This document shows positions 24,418 through 32,067 of a DNA stretch of 64,000 bases, in pieces. The stretch covers positions 310,001 to 374,000 of the forward strand of contig NC_013170.1 in the NCBI RefSeq assembly GCF_000023845.1, in the 5' to 3' direction. Positions within the stretch are counted from its first letter, which is position 1. Every line of letters begins with the position of its first letter. Source of the stretch: Cryptobacterium curtum DSM 15641 (GTDB lineage Bacteria; Actinomycetota; Coriobacteriia; Coriobacteriales; Eggerthellaceae). The notes beneath the pieces are model-generated. The model saw only the letters and a program-made list of their open reading frames with translations, did no database searches and had not been told where the DNA came from. Both the position numbers and the translations under genes were made by a program.

Positions 24418-24799
24418 ACTCGTCGTCTATCCGTCGAATATTTACCATTGAGGGTGTAAGTTTCATTGATAAGACAAACGCAGATGGATGCGGCCTATCT
24501 GTATCCGTCGCCTGCTCTGCTGTCTGCTCTGTCGTGTCTTCTTCCCACTTGCCACGACGCGCGATTTTTGCGTACACCATTTGCTTTGCAGCATCTGTAT
24601 AACCCTCTGGCAGCATGCGCAAAAGAGTCTCGCATGTGACGATTACGTCCATGCACTCAATAGCTACCTGTTCAGTGTTGTCACAGGCTTTATTGACTTC
24701 GCCTACTTCCTTAATGATTTTCCCTATTTGGCTTGTGATATCGATATCGCCGTTGTCGTAAGGCGGGAAGTTGTAGTTGTACGTCTTTATCTCACCCAT
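24416..24799 (-). CDS. MazG-like nucleotide pyrophosphohydrolase
   Basis: 127 aa. QIGKIIKEVGEVNKACDNTE followed by VAIECMDVIVTCETLLRML carries the ExxE...ExxD metal-binding pattern of the MazG/all-alpha NTP pyrophosphohydrolase fold. Phage MazG-like enzymes are thought to trim nucleotide or (p)ppGpp pools during infection. The Thr/Glu-rich tail is not conserved in the family as far as I can see. Last gene of the early/middle leftward operon. Confidence 0.75.
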   Translation of the reverse strand: MGEIKTYNYNFPPYDNGDIDITSQIGKIIKEVGEVNKACDNTEQVAIECMDVIVTCETLLRMLPEGYTDAAKQMVYAKIARRGKWEEDTTEQTAEQATDTDRPHPSAFVLSMKLTPSMVNIRRIDDE

Positions 24800-24951
24800 T
24801 GTTTAACCTCTTTTCCGCAGTTCGAACAGTAGCGTGGAAGCCAATCCATTCCCTTTGGTACGATCGCCCCGCAAGAGGCGCACTTAAACACCTCAAAATT
24901 ACGTTTATACGGAAGATGTATAAGACTTATCAGCAAATCGCTCTTTGTCAT
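24787..24951 (-). CDS. 54-aa zinc-ribbon protein
   Basis: A short frame, start MTKSDLLISLIHLPYKRNFE, with CASCG and CSNCGKE, a two-knuckle zinc ribbon. It overlaps the preceding stop as ATGA (24948-24951) and the following gene by 13 bases, exactly filling an otherwise empty 150-base gap. These two facts make it a real gene despite its size. Function unknown. Confidence 0.75.
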   Translation of the reverse strand: MTKSDLLISLIHLPYKRNFEVFKCASCGAIVPKGMDWLPRYCSNCGKEVKQWVR

Positions 24952-25451
24952 TCAAATCCAGCTCCATAACAATAGTCGTATGTGCATTCCCAATATTCTT
25001 CGTCGCGCTGCATTACAGCCCCATATTTCGGGGTACCGCCGTTGAGGTCGCCCCAGAACCTAAACCTCCAACCGTACAGAATGAACTCGTGGTCGTACTC
25101 GTCTGGCGCATAGCGCGTACCGTCGTACTCCTCAAAATCATCCAATCCGAGCATGCGCGATAGTTTGTCGAAGTCAAACTCCTCTGGTTTGTCAGCTCCC
25201 TTTTCCCAGTGATAGATTGTTGGCCATCCTTGCTTGTAGCAAGCGACTCGTGTATCGCCGTCACCCATCACGCCGTGCTGCGAATGACGGTACCAAGGAA
25301 CTTTGCCGCCTCCATTCTTGATGATGTTCGCGTAGACCCTCACGCCACTCGGAAAAACCGCCTCGTCGGTGTCGTACACGCCGACGTCCTCCTTGTCACG
25401 GCGGCGTTTGGCGTTGAGATGGACGAATGCGCCATAATCGCTATACGCCAT
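24948..25451 (-). CDS. Conserved phage early protein, unknown function
   Basis: 167 aa, rich in Tyr, Trp and Asp (VGVYDTDEAVFPSGVRVYAN, WYRHSQHGVMGDGDTRVACY, CTYDYCYGAGFE). I do not recognise a family. It overlaps the upstream zinc-ribbon gene by 11 bases. Confidence 0.7.
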   Translation of the reverse strand: MAYSDYGAFVHLNAKRRRDKEDVGVYDTDEAVFPSGVRVYANIIKNGGGKVPWYRHSQHGVMGDGDTRVACYKQGWPTIYHWEKGADKPEEFDFDKLSRMLGLDDFEEYDGTRYAPDEYDHEFILYGWRFRFWGDLNGGTPKYGAVMQRDEEYWECTYDYCYGAGFE

Positions 25452-25749
25452 CGCTACTCACCACCCGCGCACCGCAGTGGGGGCAATACCGCACATAGTC
25501 GGGGCTTACATGCTTGCATCCGCATTCACTGCATTCAAAGTGCGGCGCTGGCCAAAAACCTTCTTTCGGTGGTTTGCTTACGTCCGCACACGTCGGGTCT
25601 ATCAGGTCGGAGAGCGTACTAAGCACGGTGCGCCATGATCCGTCTTCGACTGATAGAGCACGCTTGAGTGTCGGCAATAATCCGTCCGATCCTAGACAGT
25701 CCCTGGATATGTATTTCAATTTTTTGGCTATTATTTCTCGCGTTTCCAT
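25441..25749 (-). CDS. Zinc-ribbon protein
   Basis: 102 aa from METREIIAKKLKYISRDC. The C-terminus has CSECGCKH and CPHCGARV, a classical zinc ribbon; the N-terminal part is helical. ATG 25749 is chosen over 25827 because GAAAGGAAAGAG stands just upstream and the longer frame would run through the neighbour. Similar proteins are frequent in phage early operons, without known role. Confidence 0.7.
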   Translation of the reverse strand: METREIIAKKLKYISRDCLGSDGLLPTLKRALSVEDGSWRTVLSTLSDLIDPTCADVSKPPKEGFWPAPHFECSECGCKHVSPDYVRYCPHCGARVVSSDGV

Positions 25750-25763
25750 TTGTCTCTTTCCTT

Positions 25764-25988
25764 TCACCAGTTTCCGTGCTTTGCCGCATCGTCTCCGAGC
25801 GAGATTTCGTACTCTATTGCTGCCCATCTCGGCTTACCCTCACACCCAAAAGTGCAGCCGTCATCTGGTTCAACCGTGCCGCTTCGCTCCATGCAGTAAA
25901 GCTCATTCGTGCCGTGGAATCCGACGTGTTGTCGCCATGCAGCATTTGAGCATTCCGCGCATCTGATTACTTTTTTATCCTTTTTCAT
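25764..25988 (-). CDS. Small Cys-rich phage protein
   Basis: 74 aa with CAECSNAAW, ELYCMERSG and DDGCTFGCEGK, four spaced cysteine sites suggesting zinc binding. Resembles small metal-binding proteins of phage early regions; function unknown. Confidence 0.7.
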   Translation of the reverse strand: MKKDKKVIRCAECSNAAWRQHVGFHGTNELYCMERSGTVEPDDGCTFGCEGKPRWAAIEYEISLGDDAAKHGNW

Positions 25989-25994
25989 CAGGCT

Positions 25995-26207
25995 TTACTT
26001 TTCGCGGAAAAGGCGCGATGCCTTGATCATGTAGTAGTCATTTAGCAGGGCGTATGTGTATAACAATGACGCTCTCTCGGGTTTGCTAAATTGCCATCGT
26101 GCACCGTCTATCGGTACGTCAAAACCTCCACCGAATCCGTGGCGTGCTTCCAGGTGCCACAGAAGCCACGCGAGAATACGCTCTCGTAGTTTTAATGTCG
26201 GAATCAT
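25995..26207 (-). CDS. Small hypothetical phage protein
   Basis: 70 aa (LKLRERILAWLLWHLEARHG, FSKPERASLLYTYALLNDYY). Probably all-helical. No family recognised. ATGA overlap with the preceding gene. Confidence 0.65.
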   Translation of the reverse strand: MIPTLKLRERILAWLLWHLEARHGFGGGFDVPIDGARWQFSKPERASLLYTYALLNDYYMIKASRLFREK

Positions 26208-26569
26208 ACGTCCACCTCCGCGCCACAGGCGGCATAGCCCGCTATATCTACCCAGTTGTCACGGTGACCTGGGTCATCGGGGTGAGCGTGGTTATTCCGC
26301 GCGACCTTGAGCAGGATCATCATATTTGCCACGTCGCGGCGCTCTAGGTCAACGCCCAGGTACACGCCCCACATGCGAGCAATGTCCCAGAAATTGTCCT
26401 CAACGAAGCCGTATTTAATCTCGCGATCGCAGCAGACAACCTTCCTCGCATCATCGAGGAGACGGCTGCGCTCTGTCTCCTCTGTCATCGCATAACTAGC
26501 CTTCTTCGGGAGAGCCTTAAGCAGCTCTTCAACAAACGGCGTCTGCTCTGTCTTATCGTCCTCGCTCAT
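26204..26569 (-). CDS. DUF6378-like phage protein
   Basis: 121 aa. LLDDARKVVCCDREIKYGFV, NFWDIARMWGVYLGVDLERR, DVANMMILLKVARNNHAHPD and DNWVDIAGYAACGAEV match the conserved pattern of a widespread phage protein family (recalled as DUF6378) of unknown function, usually found in early operons beside MazG-like or thymidylate genes. Confidence 0.75.
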   Translation of the reverse strand: MSEDDKTEQTPFVEELLKALPKKASYAMTEETERSRLLDDARKVVCCDREIKYGFVEDNFWDIARMWGVYLGVDLERRDVANMMILLKVARNNHAHPDDPGHRDNWVDIAGYAACGAEVDV

Positions 26570-26732
26570 ATTCCAGTCCCTTCATCCCAACTACGATCTT
26601 CTTCAGCTCGACCGCCGTATCGTCAATCCATACCAGCGCGTCATCGAGCGTCGTCGCCGGGTTTTGTAGCGTCTCGGCAAGCTCCTGAGCCGCATCGATA
26701 GCGTCGTAGATAAAGTCGTCCATCTCGCTCAC
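26553..26732 (-). CDS. 59-aa acidic phage protein
   Basis: Short frame beginning GTG-AGC-GAG-ATG with MDDFIYDAIDAAQELAETLQ, then DDALVWIDDTAVELKKIVVG. The GTG (26730-26732) overlaps the preceding stop by 4 bases; an internal ATG at 26723 is the alternative start. It overlaps the next gene by 17 bases and fills the only gap here. Acidic, helical, unknown function. Confidence 0.65.
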   Translation of the reverse strand: MSEMDDFIYDAIDAAQELAETLQNPATTLDDALVWIDDTAVELKKIVVGMKGLEYERGR

Positions 26733-27094
26733 TTTCTGCCCCCTATCACCCTGGGAGTCTCTGCCCAGGCCATCGGTCTATAGTCGTCTCGGTAGTCTCG
26801 CCAGCACTCCCGATCCTTGGCGGGTGTCATCGTGTAGAGCCATACCCAGCCGCGTGTCTCATCCCATGCGATATGCAGCTTGCCCGCATGGACTAGCCCG
26901 TGGCAGCCAGTAGTCCCGCTCCCGCATAGACGAGCCTTCGGGATACGCCGCTCCATCTCGTCGGATACCCCTCCCGCGCCCTTCTGGACGATGTGGTGGC
27001 GATTAGTCGCCGGTCGCCCGCATATCGCGCAGTGGATACCGTCGTCCGCGTCTGGCTTATCGAGTAGTCCGTCGCTGTAGTCATCCCTGATCAT
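26729..27094 (-). CDS. HNH-type zinc endonuclease-like protein
   Basis: 121 aa: CAICGRPATNRHHIVQKG is the first half of an HNH motif with a zinc knuckle; CGSGTTGCHGLVHAGKLHI supplies further Cys/His ligands. In phage early operons such proteins act as recombination or Holliday-junction nucleases (NinG-like) or unspecific nickases; which one applies here is not clear. Confidence 0.75.
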   Translation of the reverse strand: MIRDDYSDGLLDKPDADDGIHCAICGRPATNRHHIVQKGAGGVSDEMERRIPKARLCGSGTTGCHGLVHAGKLHIAWDETRGWVWLYTMTPAKDRECWRDYRDDYRPMAWAETPRVIGGRK

Positions 27095-27447
27095 GCCCTA
27101 AACCTCGCCTCTGCATAGTCCCGCTGGATCTGCTCGCGGAGGATATCCGCCTCGCGCTTCCGCAGATTGACCTCCTCGCGGTCTGCCTGGTAGTCAACGT
27201 CCGCCATCTCAGCCGCAACAGCGAGGTCACGTACCCGCTTAGCCCCCTGCGCTAGCTTCTCTGCCATCGATGCGGGCGTCCCGTCGGCTCTCAGGCGTGC
27301 CATCTCGCTCGCTAGCGCTGCCTTGTAGTCCGCCCGTGCCTCTGCTGCCCGTCGTCCCTCTACTCGCGCCCTACGGTTAGCCCCATACGCCTGGTTCATC
27401 GTGTCATTAAGGGCAGCCGATAGCTCGAAGCCGTCTACGTCGCTCAT
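27091..27447 (-). CDS. Coiled-coil phage protein, unknown function
   Basis: 118 aa from MSDVDGFELSAALNDTMNQA, almost entirely helical and charged (NRRARVEGRRAAEARADYKA, REEVNLRKREADILREQIQR). ATG 27447 overlaps the preceding DnaC-like stop by 4 bases; the longer frame to 27489 is rejected. Comparable phage proteins accompany the helicase loader. Confidence 0.65.
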   Translation of the reverse strand: MSDVDGFELSAALNDTMNQAYGANRRARVEGRRAAEARADYKAALASEMARLRADGTPASMAEKLAQGAKRVRDLAVAAEMADVDYQADREEVNLRKREADILREQIQRDYAEARFRA

Positions 27448-28010
27448 GCGAGCCTCCGATCTTGACCGCTGTAGACCACCGTCTGGCACATCTCGGATAG
27501 CCTGGAAACCATACGGCGGGCACTTGTCCCCTCCATGGCTTTCCCATAGTGCTCAATCAACCCAGCTGCCCCGTAGTTCGTCGTGACGATCGTTGGGAGG
27601 CACTTCGAGTAACGGGCATTGATGATCGATTGCACCCGTTCAACCGCCCAATCTGTCGCGCTCTCGCTGCCGAGATCATCGAGGACGGCAAGCCTGCACT
27701 TGCCCGTGATGACATCGAAGAGCTTCTCGCCGCTATGGCTGTAATGTCGGTATCCGTCCCGTATCTCGTCGAGCAGGTCGGGGACGTTGACGAAGACCAG
27801 AAGCCTGTACGTCTCGGGCTGACAGCGATTGAGCACAGAGCATGCATCGTGGGTCTTCCCCGTGCCGTACGAGCCTGTTAGCAGTAGCCCGCTCGGATTC
27901 TCACCGCGAAGGAAAGCCGCAGCGAAGTCTTGCACCTCTTGCCTTGCGTCCGAGAGTTTTGCATCCCGATAGCGCTGTGGCACGCTACCAACCGTATGCG
28001 CTCGTTGCAT
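27444..28010 (-). CDS. DnaC/IstB-like ATPase, helicase loader
   Basis: 188 aa AAA+ protein: Walker A GSYGTGKTHDACSVL, Walker B CRLAVLDDLGSE, sensor VTTNYG and an arginine region TSARRMVSRL. Shorter than DnaC (about 245 aa) because it lacks most of the N-terminal helicase-binding domain. Together with the preceding DnaD-like protein it would recruit the host DnaB helicase to the phage origin. Confidence 0.85.
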   Translation of the reverse strand: MQRAHTVGSVPQRYRDAKLSDARQEVQDFAAAFLRGENPSGLLLTGSYGTGKTHDACSVLNRCQPETYRLLVFVNVPDLLDEIRDGYRHYSHSGEKLFDVITGKCRLAVLDDLGSESATDWAVERVQSIINARYSKCLPTIVTTNYGAAGLIEHYGKAMEGTSARRMVSRLSEMCQTVVYSGQDRRLA

Positions 28011-28665
28011 CTGCCATCACCTCCTTGCCGTGATTGGTCTTGCTTGGCGTGTCTCGTCGCGCCCAATTGCGGGCAGCGGCTTTCCAGTCTTTCATCGCGT
28101 TGCCATTCGATAGCCGCCACCCCTGGGCGGTGTAGTAGTCGCAGAACCGCTGGGAATCGATCGACAGGTCATTGCCCCGTGCGAAGTGATCAACTTCGTC
28201 CGTGGTGGGTGGGTGGAAGCGCGTTGCTTTGCACGCGCTAACACTCCCACTCCTACTCCTATTCCTATCCTTATCCTTCTCCTTATCCTTCTCCTTAAGC
28301 TTCGCGTCTGGCTTATCTAGGGTGCTTTCCGAGGTGCTTTCTTTATGGCTTTCTGGGTGGCTTAAAAGGTGGCTTTTAAGGGTGCTTTCTGGGTGGCTTT
28401 CTTGCGTGCTTGCAAGGGTGCTTTCCGAGGTGCTTTTAACCTTTGATCTGCCGCCTTTGCGCCCTGCTTGCTCAAGCCCGATTGACTTATCGATATTGGG
28501 CGAAATGAGTACCCATGCCATCTGCTCCATAGGGTCGTCAAAAAGAGGTTCAGCTCCCTCAAAGGCGTACGCCATGATTGCCATTACAAAGCCGCCCTGG
28601 CGCTCTTCTGGAAGCAATTTCGCGGCTTCGTAATAGCTTGAGAACATCGTCAATTTTTCAGGCAT
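27985..28665 (-). CDS. DnaD/primosomal replication protein with tandem-repeat linker
   Basis: 226 aa from MPEKLTMFSSYYEAAKLLPE. The N-terminal 80 residues (GGFVMAIMAYAFEGAEPLF, EQMAWVLISPNIDKS) match the DUF6291-type domain; the C-terminal helix group (FCDYYTAQGWRLSNGNAMKD, WKAAARNWARRD) is the end of phage replication initiators. Between them lies a Ser/Thr/His/Glu repeat linker encoded by ten 12-bp units, then a Lys/Asp/Glu hexanucleotide-repeat run. ATG 28665 overlaps the preceding stop by 8 bases. Confidence 0.8.
   Translation of the reverse strand: MPEKLTMFSSYYEAAKLLPEERQGGFVMAIMAYAFEGAEPLFDDPMEQMAWVLISPNIDKSIGLEQAGRKGGRSKVKSTSESTLASTQESHPESTLKSHLLSHPESHKESTSESTLDKPDAKLKEKDKEKDKDRNRSRSGSVSACKATRFHPPTTDEVDHFARGNDLSIDSQRFCDYYTAQGWRLSNGNAMKDWKAAARNWARRDTPSKTNHGKEVMADATSAYGW
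28243..28440 (-). repeat. Two coding tandem repeats (6-bp and 12-bp units)
   Basis: 28321-28440 is ten consecutive 12-bp units of the type GGTGCTTTCnnn (plus strand), coding tetrapeptides such as STSE or SHPE; 28243-28302 is a run of CCTTAT/CCTTCT-like hexamers coding alternating Lys with Asp or Glu. Unit lengths are multiples of 3, so copy-number change keeps the frame. Confidence 0.85.
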
Positions 28666-28885
28666 CACACACCTCCTCTGCCAGGCTGTAGCGCGTGACA
28701 TTGCACTTCTCGCCATAGCGGTTGAATACCTGGACGGTCTCCTTGTTGATGCGCATGCCGTCCCTCTTCATGTCGCTGATCCTGCTGGCTAGGCGCATCA
28801 CTCCCAGCTCCTCCATGGCCTCACGGCTCGTGATAGAGCCGTGGGCTTTCATGTATGCCTCTATGCGTAACTTCTGTATCTGCAT
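28658..28885 (-). CDS. Small winged-helix DNA-binding protein
   Basis: 75 aa: RIEAYMKAHGSITSREAMEE, LGVMRLASRISDMKRDGMRI, then a wing with NRYGEKCNVTRYSLAE. A typical phage helix-turn-helix protein that sits before the replication initiator; likely a regulator or origin-binding accessory. Confidence 0.8.
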   Translation of the reverse strand: MQIQKLRIEAYMKAHGSITSREAMEELGVMRLASRISDMKRDGMRINKETVQVFNRYGEKCNVTRYSLAEEVCDA

Positions 28886-28894
28886 AGCTGCCCC

Positions 28895-29392
28895 CTAGAA
28901 TGGAATGTCTTCGTCGTACACGGACGCGCTGGCGTACTGTGGCGCCGTCTGAGGCTGCTGTGGGGGCTGTTGTGCTGTCTGTTGGTATGTGGGTGCGGGC
29001 TGCTGGTATGTGGGTGCGGGCTGCTGGTATTGCGGCTGCTGTGGGGCACCCTGTGCGCCCTCACGGGGTGAGAGGAACTGTATGTCGTTGATGATTACTT
29101 CCAACTTGCTGCGCTTCTCTCCGTTACGTTCCCACTGGCTCCAGTGGAGGCGGCCGTCAATGGCTACCTTGCTACCCTTGTGCAGATACCCGCTGATAGC
29201 CTGCGCACGGCTGCCAAATAGCGTGCACTCGACCCAATTCGGGCGGTCTTCCCACTCTCCGGTCTGCTGGTTCTTGACGCTATCAACAACGGCTACGCCG
29301 AAGCTCAATACTGCCGAGCCGCTCGCGGTTGTCCGAAGCTCAGGGTCGCGGCTCAGGTTTCCCGTGATAAATACGCGGTTAATGCTGCTCAT
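28895..29392 (-). CDS. ssb: Single-stranded DNA-binding protein
   Basis: 165 aa with the OB-fold signature INRVFITGNLSRDPELRTT, then NWVECTLFGSRAQAISGYLH and a Gln/Pro-rich tail ending YDEDIPF, the acidic tip that recruits partner enzymes. The tail contains a 21-bp tandem repeat coding YQQPAPT. It works beside RecT/Bet in phage recombination and replication. Confidence 0.95.
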   Translation of the reverse strand: MSSINRVFITGNLSRDPELRTTASGSAVLSFGVAVVDSVKNQQTGEWEDRPNWVECTLFGSRAQAISGYLHKGSKVAIDGRLHWSQWERNGEKRSKLEVIINDIQFLSPREGAQGAPQQPQYQQPAPTYQQPAPTYQQTAQQPPQQPQTAPQYASASVYDEDIPF

Positions 29393-29394
29393 GA

Positions 29395-30069
29395 TTAAAA
29401 CTCCTCTGTCGCACGGTTTTGGTTGTCGGGTGTCTCGTATGCCTCTGGTGCCTCATATACCTCTACAGGCACCTGCTGCGGCTCTTGGCTCGGTGGCATC
29501 TCGTCGCGGTCGTACACGCCGCCAAACTGCCCGGGGTATGCCTCTCGCAGCGCCTGGACAATGGCTACCTTGCGGATCATCGTCGCGGGCTTGCTCTTCC
29601 AGAGGCTCCGGTGTTGGTCGTACTCGTCCATCGTCACGGCTGCCTTGCTCGGGTGCTCGCGGTCTTTGACGTGTACCTTTGCCCAGCCTCCCAGGAGCTT
29701 CTCGCCGAGGGAGGGGAAGAACTCGCATCCCTCGCGCTTCTGGATTTGCCCCTGGCCATTGAGGACGGTCACGCCCGCCTCCATGCCATCGAAGCTGTCC
29801 TGGGCTGTGGCTGTACGGACGAAGTAGTCCTTACTCACGATCACGCTGCTGGATGTGTTCCCGTCCTTGCCCTGGTATACTGTCATGTACGCATCCCCGG
29901 CCAGGGGGTTCAAACCGCGCGCCTGACAGCGTGCCATGAAGGAGTAGATGTCCTTCTCTGATGCCAAGCCGTTACCGGATACGATGTACTTAGCAATTAC
30001 TCCCGGAGTGAGGCGTACCTCCTGGCCGTCTGCTGCCGTGTACTCGACTTTCGCTATTTCTTGCGGCAT
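29395..30069 (-). CDS. RecT/Bet-family single-strand annealing recombinase
   Basis: 224 aa. EVRLTPGVIAKYIVSGNG, FMARCQARGLNPLAGDAYMT, VIVSKDYFVRTATAQDSFDG, EAGVTVLNGQGQI, GGWAKVHVKDREHP and ATMIRKVAIVQALREAYPGQ follow the conserved blocks of the phage Bet/RecT family. It overlaps the preceding gene by 16 bases. No exonuclease partner is obvious; VRR-NUC is not expected to serve as one. Confidence 0.88.
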   Translation of the reverse strand: MPQEIAKVEYTAADGQEVRLTPGVIAKYIVSGNGLASEKDIYSFMARCQARGLNPLAGDAYMTVYQGKDGNTSSSVIVSKDYFVRTATAQDSFDGMEAGVTVLNGQGQIQKREGCEFFPSLGEKLLGGWAKVHVKDREHPSKAAVTMDEYDQHRSLWKSKPATMIRKVAIVQALREAYPGQFGGVYDRDEMPPSQEPQQVPVEVYEAPEAYETPDNQNRATEEF

Positions 30070-30323
30070 TTCTTAGTCTCCTTTCTGAGATAAATATCGC
30101 CGTGGATCGTGTGTACCCCGATGTTCTCGTATCTCTTTGCGACCTGGTAAAACGTCTGATATACAGACCGCTGCTTCATCTTCTCGGGGCGGTGGCTCTT
30201 GTCTCCCTCGACGCGGGCGATCTCCATATCGCTCTCGGCGAATTTCTCTACCTGCTCACGCGCCCACTGACGCAGTGAGTTAGGGGCTTTCCGTCGTGGT
30301 ATCTTGTCAACCTCCCTAAGCAT
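30054..30323 (-). CDS. Hypothetical basic phage protein
   Basis: 89 aa, strongly basic (RKAPNSLRQWAREQVEKFAE, SHRPEKMKQRSVYQTFYQVA, RKETKKCRKK). Probably nucleic-acid-binding. No family recognised. It directly abuts the DUF1351 gene and overlaps Bet. Confidence 0.65.
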   Translation of the reverse strand: MLREVDKIPRRKAPNSLRQWAREQVEKFAESDMEIARVEGDKSHRPEKMKQRSVYQTFYQVAKRYENIGVHTIHGDIYLRKETKKCRKK

Positions 30324-31277
30324 CTACACCGCCTCCAAAATGCGCTTGTGGCCGTCTGTCGTACCGATACCGGTATCAGTGAGCCATCCCTTGAGCGCCT
30401 CACGCTCAGTCGGTGTGAGCCAGATCGTGAGCCGATACTTGATAGCGGGGTCAGGCTCTACCTCCTCGGCGTGCTGCACCGCCTTTGATACGGCGCTGTA
30501 GTCCGCCTCTGTGGTAGGTTCTGGCTCTGGCATGGGTTCGGGTATCTGTGCCTGTCGGTTAGCCTCTACCTCGGCGCGCATAGCCTCGATACGCTCCTGC
30601 TCCGCCTCTCGCGCGCTATTAAGTGAGATAGCTGCACCGAGATCTAAGGTGCGGAAGAACTCCGCCTCTGCCTCCTGGGCAAATTTCATTGAGGGAAGCT
30701 GTTTCTTAAGCGCCTCCCAATTAGCAGCGATCTCGTCTACCTTTGCGTATAACTCCTCGATAGCCTTTGGCAGCGATGGCGTTTTATTCAGCCATTTGGG
30801 GTCGAGCAGCTGCTCGAAGGTCACCACGGGGGCGAGGGCAGGGGCGTACTCGAGATACGCGTCCTCAATCTGCTCATACTTAGCAGCCTTACGCAGCCGT
30901 TCCTTCTCATTGACGGCACTAGCCAGCATGTCGGCTTTCTCGTGTGCCGGCGCAAGAAGGGTGTTGACGCGCTCCTCAAAAGCCTTGAGCGGCTCTGAGT
31001 AGGCTTTCTTTACGGCCTTACGTGCGCCGTCTACGTTCTTGATGATGCTATTCACATTTGCGCGTACAGCCTTGAGTTCCTTCTCTGGCATCTCTACCAG
31101 CGCCTCGAGTGTCATGCCCTCATATGGCTCCATGAGCTTATCGAGGGCGGTGGCCATCGCGTCGAAGTCGGCAGTGATTACTGCCGGGGAGAACTCGATA
31201 GCTGGCGCACCGTGCGCAACCTCGAATTTTTCAATTGCGGTCGTCTCTACGACTTCCGCTTTCAATTTCTCTGTCAT
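30324..31277 (-). CDS. DUF1351 phage protein
   Basis: 317 aa from MTEKLKAEVVETTAIEKFEV. Long helical protein with EFSPAVITADFDAMATALDK, MPEKELKAVRANVNSIIKNV, VKKAYSEPLKAFEERVN and NWEALKKQLPSMKF, the DUF1351 pattern, which in phages usually precedes the recombinase and may be a recombination accessory. ATG 31277 follows AAAGGAGAGAG; the frame beyond it to 31349 is noise. Confidence 0.82.
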   Translation of the reverse strand: MTEKLKAEVVETTAIEKFEVAHGAPAIEFSPAVITADFDAMATALDKLMEPYEGMTLEALVEMPEKELKAVRANVNSIIKNVDGARKAVKKAYSEPLKAFEERVNTLLAPAHEKADMLASAVNEKERLRKAAKYEQIEDAYLEYAPALAPVVTFEQLLDPKWLNKTPSLPKAIEELYAKVDEIAANWEALKKQLPSMKFAQEAEAEFFRTLDLGAAISLNSAREAEQERIEAMRAEVEANRQAQIPEPMPEPEPTTEADYSAVSKAVQHAEEVEPDPAIKYRLTIWLTPTEREALKGWLTDTGIGTTDGHKRILEAV

Positions 31278-31288
31278 TTCTCTCTCCT

Positions 31289-31390
31289 TTATGCGAGCGT
31301 GTCTAAAATCATCCAGGCGACTAGTAGCCCCGTTGGCACGCCAAACCAAAGGGCGATAAGTAAGTCCTCTTTGAGCGTGTTAGTCGCCAT
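31289..31390 (-). CDS. 33-aa single-pass membrane peptide
   Basis: MATNTLKEDLLIALWFGVPT followed by GLLVAWMILDTLA is one hydrophobic helix. It starts inside the last 11 bases of the preceding gene and ends 11 bases before the DUF1351 start. Tight packing supports it; role unknown. Confidence 0.5.
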   Translation of the reverse strand: MATNTLKEDLLIALWFGVPTGLLVAWMILDTLA

Positions 31391-31856
31391 TTGCGCCGAG
31401 TTTTTCGTGAGGATTCTGTGAAGTCGGGTACTCTGACCAGGTAGTAGACATTTGCGCAGACAAATCGACGTAATCTCCACAATCTCGCTTTCGATCACGT
31501 AATTCTGCCTGCCGCGCCCGCCTCCACTCACGGCGCGCCGCTGCGTATGTCTCGCCGCTTTCGTTGTCCTTTGCATCCCTCTCGATCTCCTTTCGCTTCT
31601 CCCTGGCTTGCGCCGCTAGCTCTCTCATGTGGCACGCGGGGCATAGTCCGCTCCGCTTGATCTGCGTTGTCTTCCCCCCGCAGCGGGGACATATCTCATA
31701 GCGTCGGAAGGTCACGCCGATACGCTGCCCGTGGCGCTGTACCGCCTCCGGTGTGCGTCGTACGCCGAAGCGGCGGGCGAGGAGGCGGGTACATGCCTCT
31801 ACGCCCTGATTCGCGCACTCTCGCAGCGCCTCGTCCTGCTCCGCGCTCCATCTCAC
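31380..31856 (-). CDS. DNA-binding protein with Myb/SANT-like and zinc-ribbon parts
   Basis: 158 aa. MRWSAEQDEALRECANQGVE, RRFGVRRTPEAVQRHGQRIG is a SANT/Myb-like helix-turn-helix as seen in phage Rha/HTH proteins; ICPRCGGKT and CPACHMRELA form a zinc ribbon, then a basic helical tail. It may be an early regulator. ATGA overlap with the next gene. Confidence 0.72.
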   Translation of the reverse strand: MRWSAEQDEALRECANQGVEACTRLLARRFGVRRTPEAVQRHGQRIGVTFRRYEICPRCGGKTTQIKRSGLCPACHMRELAAQAREKRKEIERDAKDNESGETYAAARREWRRARQAELRDRKRDCGDYVDLSAQMSTTWSEYPTSQNPHEKLGANGD

Positions 31857-32059
31857 ACTTGTTCCTGTTCTTCCTCGAACCAGCGGCAGAAGACGGACCA
31901 GCGAATTTTTATGACGGGGCGCTTCTCACCGCTCTCGATATGGGGTAGGGGGTGGTATCCCTCCGCACGGTGACACGCGGCACGGATGTACTCCTGCGAC
32001 ACGCTGCCGTTTGTCATGGCAGCTATCACGCGTATTGTTTGCGGCTCCTCGAATTCCAT
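31853..32059 (-). CDS. Small DNA-binding protein (excisionase-like)
   Basis: 68 aa: TIRVIAAMTNGSVSQEYIRA, ACHRAEGYHPLPHIESGEKR, PVIKIRWSVFCRWFEEEQEQ. The layout (helix-turn-helix, then IxSGxKRPxIKIRWSxF) is that of the small excisionase/MerR-like domain proteins of Gram-positive phages. It could direct prophage excision or act as an early regulator. Confidence 0.75.
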   Translation of the reverse strand: MEFEEPQTIRVIAAMTNGSVSQEYIRAACHRAEGYHPLPHIESGEKRPVIKIRWSVFCRWFEEEQEQV

Positions 32060-32067
32060 CGCTACCC

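Noticed and set aside
28321-28440. 12-bp repeat array as CRISPR
   Set aside because: Units are contiguous, without spacers, and lie in frame within a coding sequence.
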